Below, piece after piece: positions 57,201 through 64,000 of a DNA stretch of 64,000 bases (positions are counted from its first letter, which is position 1; each line of letters starts with the position of its first letter). The notes under the pieces were generated by a model. That model had not been told where the DNA came from. It saw only the letters and a program-made list of their open reading frames with translations, and did not search any database. Origin of the DNA: Pisaster brevispinus (taxonomy: Eukaryota > Echinodermata > Asteroidea > Forcipulatida > Asteriidae); NCBI GenBank assembly GCA_023634235.1, contig JAMKCF010000013.1:1364001-1428000 (forward strand). The letters run 5' to 3'. The translations under genes and the position numbers were made by a program.

Positions 57201-59985
57201 AAGGACAGTTTGTGACTTTTAGCCTACCTTTTAGTGTGTCAAACATCCACAAACTTGCGGTAATTGTAAATAGCGACAAAAAAGACTATTTTTTTATTCG
57301 TTAGCAGAATTCCACTCAGTCTCTCAAGCAGAGGTCCTGAAGATCATCAAATCCAAAAGGAACAAAGACCTGTTCTCACGACCCTGTTCCAGCTATTGTG
57401 ATGTCCACATGCATTGATTTGCTCCTACCAGTGATCACTGACATTACAAATCAATCTCTGTCCTTGTTCTTTTAGATCTCACTGCAGCCTTTGACAATGT
57501 GGCTTTTTCACACACTTCGCCCAAGCTGTGGAATGCCCTACCATCTTCACTTAGAGCAGCTGCTACTCTGGGCAATTTCAAATCCAACCTAAATTCCCAC
57601 CTATTTCAACTTGCATTTTCTTGTTCTTCGTAATTTTTAGTTTTTGTCAAGCGCATCGAGATTTTTTCCAGTTTTTTTTTGCTCTATACAAAATGTATTT
57701 ATTATTATTTATTATTACAATTATTATTATTTCAAAATAACAAAAATTCAGCTGAAAACATTATTCCATCGATTGTGAAAAACCTCTGTGATAAGCATTT
57801 TGATGAAGCTCCTGGCGAACCGACGGAAGAACATCTGTTCCCCTCCACAGGGTGACACTCCAGTAGCCTCTGGCTGCGAAGCAAGCTGGGGTTTGCATCC
57901 TATTTTACAGTCAGAGAGATCAGCGTCGCAGGCTTCTAGCTTCTTCTGGCAGCTGCCAAACTCCTACAATTAGGAATAAACCAAAAACAAAACATTGTTC
58001 ATGCATGAATCATTCAAAATTGGATGCCAAGCCCTAATGATGCTTTTATTTAGACTCATGGCTGAAGTGATGTCATTTTAGAGTCCTATGGTTTGGTAGT
58101 AGAGTTTTTGTTGATAGATGCCTGACTTTTAACTATAGACCCAATTACGTCATCATATATACTATGCTCGATATTTGGCAGAGGGTGTTCCCCCACCCCA
58201 AGCAAATGTTCCTATACTTTAACACACTCTTTTCCTTTAGTACAGTAGTACCTCCCTAAAATCCTCTAAAGAATTCCTGAGATTCCAAGAACACAATAAA
58301 GGCACAAGGGGAGGGGGTACACCATGCCACATATTGAGCACCAAATGCGTCACCATCACAATAATCTTGATTGTGCCATTTTAGGAGTCAATGTCAACGT
58401 GTGTAATACAGTGTCAGGCCTTGAATTAACCCACGGCACCCACAGCAATTACAAAATCGCAAGCGCAGAATTCGGCGGTAAGCAGAGCCATGAAATTGGG
58501 CCTAGAGTCATTAGAAGCTATGGCCTCTGTGTAATTCCAGGACTGTTTATCAAATTGTCCTACTTTGTACTTTGCACTTTGCATGATGTGTAGCTTCGCA
58601 ACAAACTTGGCATACTCCTTTGGCTTGGATTCAGTAATGCACTCAGACAATTATGAATAAAATGTCTAATGTCAATTCAGCTTTTGCCTATCTGAATTGT
58701 CAATTTTATAAACCAAGTAATGTCAAAGGTCACATCATCCACCAATATCGTACATATTTTAAAACTAAGTCTGAAAGCTTACATCGTTAGCCTTGTGTTT
58801 ATCGTACATGGCATTTAGTAAGGACTTCTCGTGGAAATCCACCAGATTGTGGCGACATTGGACAAGGTCCATCCGACACTCCTCCAATAAAGTCTACAAG
58901 TCAAAGTGGGAGAGGGGAGAAGAATAAATCCTGTTACTTTGTGATGGTGATGAAAACTGCAAGTGGGGAGTCATTTTATCCAATGTGTTAGGATTCAAAT
59001 CCTTGAAGTATTGTCCACTCAGATGAAAGTACATTGTAGGCAAGGCAAGGACATTGACATTATTATTATTATCATATATTTCTGGAAATGAATCCAAGGA
59101 TGCCTAATAAGTGAACTTAATCACTGAAGCTCGCAAGCCTGAGGAAACCTGTAAACAAGGATGCTTGCTATGAGAGCCAGAAACACAGGGTAAACCTCTA
59201 CACTTCCATGATACATGTAAGTGTTCTGGGTTCTTTTACATGCACTACCAATCCTAGTACACGGGACCTACAGCTTAATGTCCCATCCGAAGGACAAAGC
59301 AAAGGTAAATTATCTTGCTCAAGGATGCAAGTGTGATGACCAGGACTCAAACCCACACTCTTCTGATCAGAAACACCAGAGCTTGAGTCCGGTGATCATA
59401 ACCTTTCGGCCACAACATGCCATTGTCCTTGACATACGTTGTAACTATAGACCCAAATCAAAGTTTTCTAGTAAGGTTTGCGATTACACTAGACCCAGTA
59501 ACTCGGGCACTATTAAAAGAAATTTTGACATCAACGGTCTACGAACGAAGATGTAAAAAACAATTCTAAAGGAGTACAACACCCCAGTTACTGGGTCTAA
59601 ATCTTGAGCAAACACCTTATGACAAGAAATAAATAATTGCAAGGCCAGTAATTCATAAAGCCCTGTAAATATATTGTTGAAAAAAATATATTTTGGATTG
59701 AGGTATTTGAAAAATGTGAACAACTAGGCCTACCATATCAATCACATCTTTCTTCTCCTTTTTGTTCCTCATCGTCCTGGTAACAGGGTCATAGTTGAAC
59801 AGATCACTCTGATCGATGAACTCGTCTTCCATTATATTAGCCCTATTTGGAAATTCTTTCAGAAGAGCGTTGTCATCAGGGTCTCCGCTCTCCTTGCTCT
59901 CAAACCAGAAGGCAGTGTCTTCATCTCCAAGGACTGGTGTGGCTGCCACGCCAACCAGGAGTAAAATCCCAACAGATTTCAGCAT
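44353..59985 (-). CDS. CLCC1: CLCC1 copy B: chloride channel CLIC-like protein 1, eight coding exons, apparently intact
   Basis: Exons are 59985-59734, 58893-58783, 57963-57784, 56681-56460, 55599-55459, 52367-52173, 46711-46421 and 45252-44353. All junctions are GT/AG and phase 0; the spliced product is 763 residues (human CLCC1, from memory, is about 551). Seen: signal peptide 1-20; DEFID motif ending at D58; Cys-rich lumenal segment (exons 2-3); membrane spans about 252-272, 281-301 and 403-424; WNWLYLYK after span 2; DDPC loop in exon 6; EPLQHMGK before span 3; Leu-heptad segment 435-464; acidic Ser/Pro tail 465-763. The order and the GWNWxYLYK, DDPC and EPLxHxGK blocks match vertebrate CLCC1, an ER membrane protein linked to anion conductance and ER homeostasis. 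The start is the second ATG (A at -3), which is also kept in the exon-1 fragment at 30585. Family assignment is secure; channel activity is inferred from the family. Confidence 0.93.
45253..46420. other. CLCC1-B intron 7
   Basis: A SINE-like repeat (45410-45720) and a B-specific repeat (about 45960-46320) whose parts reappear at 53378-54200. Confidence 0.55.
46421..46711 (-). CDS. CLCC1: CLCC1-B exon 7 (span 3 and coiled coil, residues 368-464)
   Basis: A 291-base, 97-codon exon, acceptor catctgcag, donor gtaggg. It begins ALSHTIAIMILEPLQHMGK, aligned with the FVTEPLKHIGKG block, then span 3 (about 403-424) ending in YYC, then a Leu-heptad helix suggesting oligomerisation. Confidence 0.92.
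46817..46911. mobile_element. 95-base hairpin MITE (unit B)
   Basis: Arms TGGCAGCAGACTTACCAGGT and its exact complement, extending imperfectly inward through attgttc. It could form a long cruciform or RNA hairpin within intron 6. Confidence 0.7.
48690..48938. mobile_element. 249-base MITE flanked by TA
   Basis: TIRs CGGTGGCTGATTTACGCC and, inverted, CGGTGGCTGATTTCCGCC, followed by AACAACAAAACACTTTTTCA on both arms. TA lies on each side. The interior is a run of GGCGTTATAACGCC palindromes. TA target and size fit a Tc1/mariner-type MITE. Confidence 0.8.
49198..49364 (+). mobile_element. Penelope-like element, reverse-transcriptase fragment
   Basis: Open frame with GSPTYNLAQHLTKLL, NSAGFIGIIKGIELQ and LVSFDVKPLFTNA. 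The FDV..LFTN block carries the first catalytic Asp of Penelope-type reverse transcriptases. Sequence breaks off right after it. Confidence 0.75.
49365..49679. repeat. Unassigned insert rich in atcgtgg and gagtaga repeats
   Basis: Lies between the reverse-transcriptase and endonuclease parts of the Penelope-like remnant. Starts ctaggttcccactatcacg and contains repeated AATCGTGG and tacgagtagat units. Likely a short non-autonomous element. Confidence 0.4.
49680..50134 (+). mobile_element. Penelope-like element, GIY-YIG endonuclease fragment
   Basis: Across two stops the plus strand reads LPYIGHTSHKIQRILRKADF, then IPCSCGKVYIGETCRRLKEH, GEYNKPAIVKHS, HVIDWDQARIIALERHWYTR and RIREAIEIHKH. The CGKVYIGET core with R.KEH and the downstream ER.WYTRRIREA are hallmarks of the Penelope GIY-YIG domain. 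Disabled by stops. Confidence 0.82.
50135..51295. mobile_element. Element with ACTCGG-rich ends nested in the Penelope-like remnant
   Basis: Flanked by TGCCTCAAATCAGTG (50120-50134) and TGCCTCAAATACAGTG (51296-51311). Ends TTGTATGACTCGAGTC and, inverted, TTGTAGTCGAGTCACC. Both ends carry (GGACTC)n arrays (50142-50300, 51184-51285). After 51296 the Penelope-like sequence resumes. A hairpin element is nested within it. Confidence 0.65.
50836..51041. mobile_element. Hairpin MITE nested in the ACTCGG element
   Basis: Arms of about 85 bases: AAGGATTTAAAATGATTTTT through cagaaagg...tagccaacaa, and the near-exact complement. A short loop of about 35 bases follows tttatggtttagag. Confidence 0.7.
51606..51840. 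repeat. CCCCGGGGTA repeat (unit B)
   Basis: Shares attccccggggtaa and gggttttactgc...acccctactc blocks with 7497-7712. Confidence 0.5.
51870..52110 (-). repeat. SINE-like repeat with B-box
   Basis: Contains ctcaaggacacaagtgtcatg and GGGATTCGAACCCACATG (reversed GGTTCGAATCCC), the best-kept member of this family in the window. Confidence 0.55.
52173..52367 (-). CDS. CLCC1: CLCC1-B exon 6 (loop between spans 2 and 3, residues 303-367)
   Basis: A 195-base, 65-codon exon, acceptor catgtag, donor gtaggt. It encodes the loop with SWWDSIKEVF, DDPC and LVDPIYEVSP, parallel to the SIWEWF, DDPC and LVNPIW blocks of vertebrate CLCC1. The matching exon in copy A has lost 102 bases. Confidence 0.92.
52470..53055. 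mobile_element. Foldback element
   Basis: Left arm gaggaagggaaatgtcaag...ttttgtgatgta, ...aaattgccattgtattcaat; right arm carries the inverted counterparts (attgaatacaatgg-type block near 52916-52935, tacatcacaaaattgaa near 53011, cccttcc near 53038). No coding frame. Confidence 0.6.
54540..54990. repeat. Repeat with 'aaatagtgtccgc' and TGACGTCA
   Basis: tctatgacgtcacattgttt, gcttgctaaatagtgtccgc and a paired 'ctgtccg' near the end. The same family starts at 60391 immediately after the copy B duplication edge. Confidence 0.55.
55459..55599 (-). CDS. CLCC1: CLCC1-B exon 5 (membrane spans 1-2, residues 256-302)
   Basis: A 141-base, 47-codon exon with acceptor ttattccag and donor gtaaaa. It carries two hydrophobic segments separated by a short polar loop and ends GWNWLYLYK, the most diagnostic CLCC1 motif in the locus. 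Confidence 0.93.
55600..56459. other. CLCC1-B intron 4
   Basis: tRNA-like repeat (55730-55800), poly-G tract near 55965 and paired B-box repeats (56360-56415), as in copy A. Confidence 0.6.
56460..56681 (-). CDS. CLCC1: CLCC1-B exon 4 (residues 182-255)
   Basis: A 222-base, 74-codon exon, acceptor aaactctag and donor gtaagt. It covers the last lumenal segment and the start of membrane span 1. The LTGLEWNNVIF ending aligns with the FGVDPYNVLMV block of vertebrate CLCC1; the family's second Ca2+-linked Asp is conservatively Glu here (residue 249), an inference from alignment by eye. Confidence 0.9.
56682..57783. other. CLCC1-B intron 3
   Basis: Holds the LINE insertion at 57291-57730; flanks are collinear with copy A. 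Confidence 0.6.
57291..57730 (+). mobile_element. L2/CR1-like LINE fragment, internally deleted, copy B only
   Basis: Plus-strand pieces DPVPAIVMSTCIDLLLPVIT, LVLLDLTAAFDNV (reverse-transcriptase palm with the first Asp) and SPKLWNALPSSLRAAATLGN followed by LNSHLFQLAFS, then an (ATT)n tail. The palm-to-tail distance shows a large internal deletion. Copy A reads straight through the site (agaccatttcaaaataac at 25161). Confidence 0.75.
57784..57963 (-). CDS. CLCC1: CLCC1-B exon 3 (residues 122-181)
   Basis: A 180-base, 60-codon exon with acceptor aattgtag. It encodes a Cys-rich segment (five Cys in the first 40 residues) and then MFFRRFARSFIKMLITE, which parallels the VFRRYLNKIL block of vertebrate CLCC1. 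The donor reads GAG then gttttt, weaker than the gtaatt of copy A. Confidence 0.87.
57964..58782. other. CLCC1-B intron 2
   Basis: Lacks the 1.9-kb segment present in copy A; otherwise collinear, with no gene or element recognised. Confidence 0.6.
58783..58893 (-). CDS. CLCC1: CLCC1-B exon 2 (residues 85-121)
   Basis: A 111-base, 37-codon exon, phase 0 at both ends, too short to stand out as an open frame. Acceptor is cttgtag, donor is gtaagc. It encodes a charged helical stretch with two Cys seven residues apart (CRMDLVQC), matching the Cys-containing lumenal helix of CLCC1. By eye the exon is identical base for base in copy A. Confidence 0.88.
58894..59733. other. CLCC1-B intron 1
   Basis: SINE-like repeat (59180-59410), otherwise collinear with copy A intron 1. 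Confidence 0.6.
59734..59985 (-). CDS. CLCC1: CLCC1-B exon 1 (signal peptide and acidic N-terminus, residues 1-84)
   Basis: Starts MLKSVGILLLVGVAATPVLG, a typical cleavable signal peptide, followed by an acidic segment with DEFIDQSDLFNYDPVTRTMR. That block aligns with the N-terminal DDDWIDPTDMLNYD-type block of vertebrate CLCC1; the Asp in EFID (residue 58) lies where the human Ca2+-linked Asp25 sits (from memory). The exon ends GATATG followed by gtaggc, phase 0. Another in-frame ATG lies nine bases upstream (59994) in a poorer context. Confidence 0.9.
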
Positions 59986-60279
59986 GATGAACATCAACAA
60001 GTGCAAGAAACTAAAGTTAGAGATAAACAGAATTAGCTTACACACAAGTAATACTCAGTTCTTAAAATTAGAGTGTTATCTACTACAGGCATCTTAAACA
60101 GTTAAAAAAATTTATCATTAGGTATGCTAATTTGAATGTTATCCATAATTAAACTCATGGGTGTATTAGCATGTGGTGTACAACGCCATCAACACACAAT
60201 GGTATGCACAGTCTGCACACAGACAAGCATATGCAGGCAGGGAGTCCACAGGCAGGAAAAGCCGGTTAGCGGGCTTCAG

Positions 60280-60284
60280 CCAAT
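60280..60284. promoter_or_regulatory. CCAAT box upstream of CLCC1-B
   Basis: Plus-strand AGCCAATCAA about 295 bases upstream of the start codon, kept in all three 5' copies (29598, 30802), fits an NF-Y type site. Functional role is inferred. Confidence 0.45.
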
Positions 60285-60398
60285 CAAAACTCCCCCAGGT
60301 CTGTTTTTCCTTGGTTTACGCTGATCGGTCGAGATCTTGAAACTGCCACGAGATGCCGTCCACTGTTCATGGACATTTCGGTCAGTTTCTGACATCCA

Positions 60399-60406
60399 TG
60401 ACGTCA
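60399..60406. promoter_or_regulatory. CRE-like TGACGTCA just beyond the copy B duplication edge
   Basis: A perfect CRE palindrome about 415 bases upstream of the CLCC1-B start. It lies in sequence not shared with copy A, inside a repeat also found at 54600 (tatgacgtcaca). It could give copy B different control; that is inference. Confidence 0.35.
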
Positions 60407-62837
60407 CAACGTTTACCGAGCCTTGCCAAATAGTGTCCACAATTAGAGTGCATCCCATGGTGTGCCTGCCAAATTAGATTTCATCTTAGTTTGTCGTTTA
60501 CAACTCTTTTTTCGGAAAAGTTTTTGTGATTAATTGTGGTTATAAAAGGATTCTTAACACCTTACATTTAGCGAGTATTTCGTAGATTTTAAAGCTGCAG
60601 ATAACACGCACCTCAGAATTATGTTGAGTTTTGGGGCAGTTTCACGGGAAAGGTTGCAAAATGAAAAATGGGAAATCAATGCTTTATTTGATAGGAAGAC
60701 TTTGTTGGAATTTGCTGGTTTTTGTCTCACAAGGACCTGTATGTTGTAGCAATATCCAGAAAAAATTTCACAGTTCTACGCATTACGGTTCTCAAATCAT
60801 AAGCTCATATGGGTGCTAAACCACAAGATTTGGAGTCTCATTCACATTTTCTACAAACTGCAATTAGTGAGAAATACAAATAAATGCCAGTGCAACCACC
60901 CAGACTTGCAGGGACATTGAATTATGTCCAAAAAATCTGTACACCAAACTTTATTAGGATTGGCCAATTTGTTTTTTCTTATGCCGTTTTGAGTGAGATG
61001 TTGATGTAGCCAAAATGTCCCTTCCTGAACATGGTATTTCATTCCAGAATTAAAAGAAAGGAAACACAACTTATTGCCTGTCAAAATGACGCTACACACT
61101 CCAGTAATCAAGTGTAAAAAGATTAGAATTGGAAAATCACACGTAAATTTGATAAAGCAGCTTTCCCATATGCTACTCAAAAGTACGTTAAAAATGTCCT
61201 TTCCTGAACATGGCTGCCCCTATTTTTACTGGAAGTCAGAGATGAAACTTTTTGGATATAAACATGTACCTGGGGTTAGACTTACTAGATTTAACACAAT
61301 ATAAAAAGATTCAGATTCGAACCTTGCTTGCTGTCATGACATTGTCGTTAAACGGTGTTGTCCTTTCCTGAACACATAGTTTAACAGAGTACTTGGCAAA
61401 ACCATTGTTGCTAAAATTGGATGTAGTATAAATTTATTTTGTATGTAATATATATGTTTTAGAATTAAAACCAATAAAATAGCAAGAAAGTGTTAGTGTT
61501 TTGTTCTCGCAGGTCATTTACTGACTCATGTTTACACACTTGTATAAAAGCAGTACACATGTGCATATACATTTATCTGTATAAGTCACACTTAAATCCA
61601 ATATTTGTCAGGAATTAGACAATTAATAGTTTCTTATCATCCCTTCCACAACATTCATGCATTAGTTTGAGTCAATTTAATTAAAATTTACTGTTTTAGT
61701 CTAGTTTTTGTGTATTAAAGTGTTCAGGAAAGGACACATTTTTTAAACAAGTTTAACAACATCCTGATATACACTGTTTTAACAGATCTTTCTGTGTGTG
61801 CAGCCCTTTAATTAGTTAGTTTTGCCAAAATATTTGAAAAAAAGAGCCTTTTGTTTGTAGCTAGGGAAGAGTGAAACCATAGGGCCTACTACATTGTATC
61901 TATGTGCAAGCAAAACATGAGATGTAACCAAGTGTGACAACAAAAAAACATTTTGATTGTATTCGATATGCATCATATCGACACTCGACAGGGTTTTATT
62001 TATATGCAAAGCAAATTGTAGGACCCGTATGCACTAAAAATGTTCAGAAAGCTTAAGGTTTTGTCATTAATGAAGTTTCTCCCCATGTTGAGTTACAATC
62101 ATGTATTGAACAGCAAGCTTTTAAAAACATTTGAGGCTTCATGTCCGACAGTTCTTTATATTAAGGGGTGGGCAAAAACAAATGGTTAAGGGCAAAGCCA
62201 CAAGTGTAGGTAGGGGGAGCACGACGGATAGGAGGAAGGGTGTGACTGTGAGAAAGGAGAATTAATGCTTAAGCACTGTTCTGCAGAATTAATCTTTAGT
62301 GAATAAGCGATGTGTTTATGGTAGTGCGTAAATTTTAAAACTATTTCCAGTGTATCTAGCAAAAGAGTAGCATTGTGACATTTTAAGCACATTGCTTTGG
62401 TATAGTCTCTGGTAATAAACCATCCTAAGACTGTTTGGATGTTGTTTTGGTGGGAGACTATGGTCTCTGTCTTTTGAAAAGTCAATAGGCGATAAACAGA
62501 CCTTTTCTTTTATGTAAACAATGTATGCATGTACCCACACAAAAGAAAAGGGTGTTTTTGTCCTTTCCTGAACAAAAAACACAAAAGTTAGTTGCAGCAT
62601 AAACAAAGTACAAACTGACCTGCTTTACAAATGTACAGTATTACCTCTCAACTCTAAAAACCTTTTTGTTTCTTCTAACAAATAATTTACTTTAAAGTGC
62701 CTTGGATATTTACCTACATTGTACATGTATGTGTAGTGTGCTGATACATAATGCGTAGTAATGCATCATGCAGGCTATCACACACATTTTATCAGCTTTA
62801 TTGCATTCTCTTTAACATATGCTACTGCCCCTCTTAA

Positions 62838-63850
62838 TTAGCTGTTTCGCAGCGTAGCGCAGCGAAACAGCTCTTGTTTTCGTTAAAGTTTTTGTTTTTG
62901 TTTTGTTTTTTTTGTTTTTTCAGACACAGGAAGTCATTGACATAATGCACGAATCGTTCTAAGCGGCTTTTGGCATAGTTCCTAAAGAGCAATTGCAATG
63001 AAACTTTCAGTGATGAAAGGCATTGGTGCAATAATGCCCCTCAAACAATGATGTCATGATGACGTCATCACCTGTCACGTGAGGTCATCTTAAAGGTTTC
63101 TATTTTAAATATTTGAAAATCTGTAACAAATCAGCCACAAGAGACTGTAGGTTTCTGTTTGCGGGATTGTATAGGGATAAATTAGGTCTTCATTTTATTC
63201 AGTGTGCGTGACCTCACATGACCTCTACTTCCGGTCGAAACCGGAAGTGCCTCGTAATTCAAAAGTGCTAAAAGTTATGAAGTTGGTTTCAACGATGTTA
63301 TTGTCTGGTAAGGGTGGGCAATTTAAAAAAAATACCGATGACGTCACAATACACAAGAGCGCCCTCTAGCGGCAGGTTGAAAACTGTTCAAAATGGATTT
63401 TTTGAAGATGTGTGTGGAGAAGTTTTGTGTAATCACTTCAAAATGTACACATATGGTGATCGTCAGGCAGCCATCATATGTGTGAAGTTTCAGATCGATG
63501 ACGTCATCGGGGGTCACGTGACGCGGCATTAAAGGTGCCTTCTTTGAAGTCGTATAACTCCCGAAGTATTAGTGCGATCATGTTGAAACTTGGTAGGTTG
63601 TTAGATATTGGCAAGTTCTTGTAAATTCTGTAATGACGTCACGATGACGTCATCACGTGATTTTTTATGATTTTTTCTATTTTTTGCACCTTTAAGTCAT
63701 AAATTGCTTATAAAACGCGGTATAATCCAAATTCTTTTTTAAACAGGCTTGATACGTCATAACTGCTTTGAATACAAAAACAACTTTCAAATTCAGTTGA
63801 GTAATTTGAAAAAGTTATGACAAAACAGCTCGGCATTTGTGCACAAATGC
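62838..63850. mobile_element. Probable non-autonomous repeat with CRE and E-box palindromes
   Basis: Left end agctgtttcgcagcgtagcg is itself palindromic (GCTGTTTCGC...GCGAAACAGC). The right end has an inverted aaacagctcgg near 63822. The interior has paragraph-like stretches ('aactcccgaagtatt', 'gttgaaacttggtagg') typical of high-copy invertebrate repeats. No coding frame. Confidence 0.4.
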
Positions 63851-64000
63851 AATATGTCTAGTTACTTTTATTGGCTTGTCATGTTACTAAGTTGCTTCAT
63901 AAAAAATCTAACTTAACCAAATGTAGTATTTGTTAAAACTGTTGTCCTTTCCTGAACAAAAGGGAACCTTTTTATAGCAATGATAAAGACCATGGTAATT

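Larger units (their letters stand above)
41411..60390. repeat. Segmental duplication unit B
   Basis: Same orientation as unit A. The left edge lies in or beyond the BEL/Pao fragment, since similarity to window base 6 onward starts near 41411. The right edge is sharp at about 60390, where A-like sequence (gtcagtttct) switches to an unrelated CRE-containing repeat. Confidence 0.88.
60391..64000. other. Upstream flank of CLCC1-B
   Basis: No open frame I can support. Starts with the aaatagtgtcc repeat, then AT-rich DNA with six copies of a 16-base motif (61016-63958), then a repeat-derived block from about 62838 to 63850 with CRE-like and E-box palindromes. Confidence 0.6.

Noticed and set aside
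62186..62606. Minus-strand open frames upstream of CLCC1-B
   Set aside because: No recognisable domain, low complexity, no splice support.

Overview
The window looks like animal nuclear DNA, most likely from an echinoderm or another marine deuterostome. Genes are split by introns with GT/AG borders. Intergenic DNA is AT-rich and packed with foldback elements, tRNA-derived repeats, ACATGT microsatellites, and scraps of BEL/Pao, Ty3-like, Penelope-like and LINE retroelements. The organism call is an inference from repeat style and protein divergence; the species cannot be named from the sequence.

The only host gene family I can support is CLCC1 (chloride channel CLIC-like protein 1, an endoplasmic-reticulum membrane protein). 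It is present as a head-to-tail tandem duplication on the minus strand. Copy B (exon 1 near 59.98 kb, stop codon at 44.353 kb) has eight coding exons that join in phase 0 throughout and give a 763-residue protein. It has a signal peptide, an acidic lumenal N-terminus, three membrane spans, a short coiled coil and a long acidic Ser/Pro-rich tail. Copy A (29.3 kb to 3.257 kb) keeps all eight exons in the same order. It has lost the conserved start codon and has an in-frame stop in exon 6 made by a deletion, so it is probably a pseudogene or at best yields a different product.

Layout: 1-29.7 kb is duplication unit A. Its intron 5 is swollen to 13.6 kb by a 2.2-kb-period repeat array and retroelement debris. 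30.5-31.15 kb is a third copy of the CLCC1 5' region with a truncated exon 1. 31.2-40.3 kb is spacer holding a TIR element, a 2.2-kb foldback element with 6-bp direct flanking repeats, and a 50-bp relic of CLCC1 exon 8. 40.3-41.6 kb is a BEL/Pao fragment that appears to lack its reverse transcriptase. 41.4-60.39 kb is duplication unit B, with B-only insertions (Penelope-like remnant with nested elements, TA-flanked MITE, LINE fragment). 60.4-64 kb is repeat-derived DNA upstream of copy B, with a dispersed 16-bp motif and a cluster of CRE-like palindromes.

The main biology is the birth and decay of a duplicated CLCC1 locus. Exon sequence is kept while introns and flanks diverge by insertions and deletions. 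No RNA gene, CRISPR array or prokaryotic feature was found.
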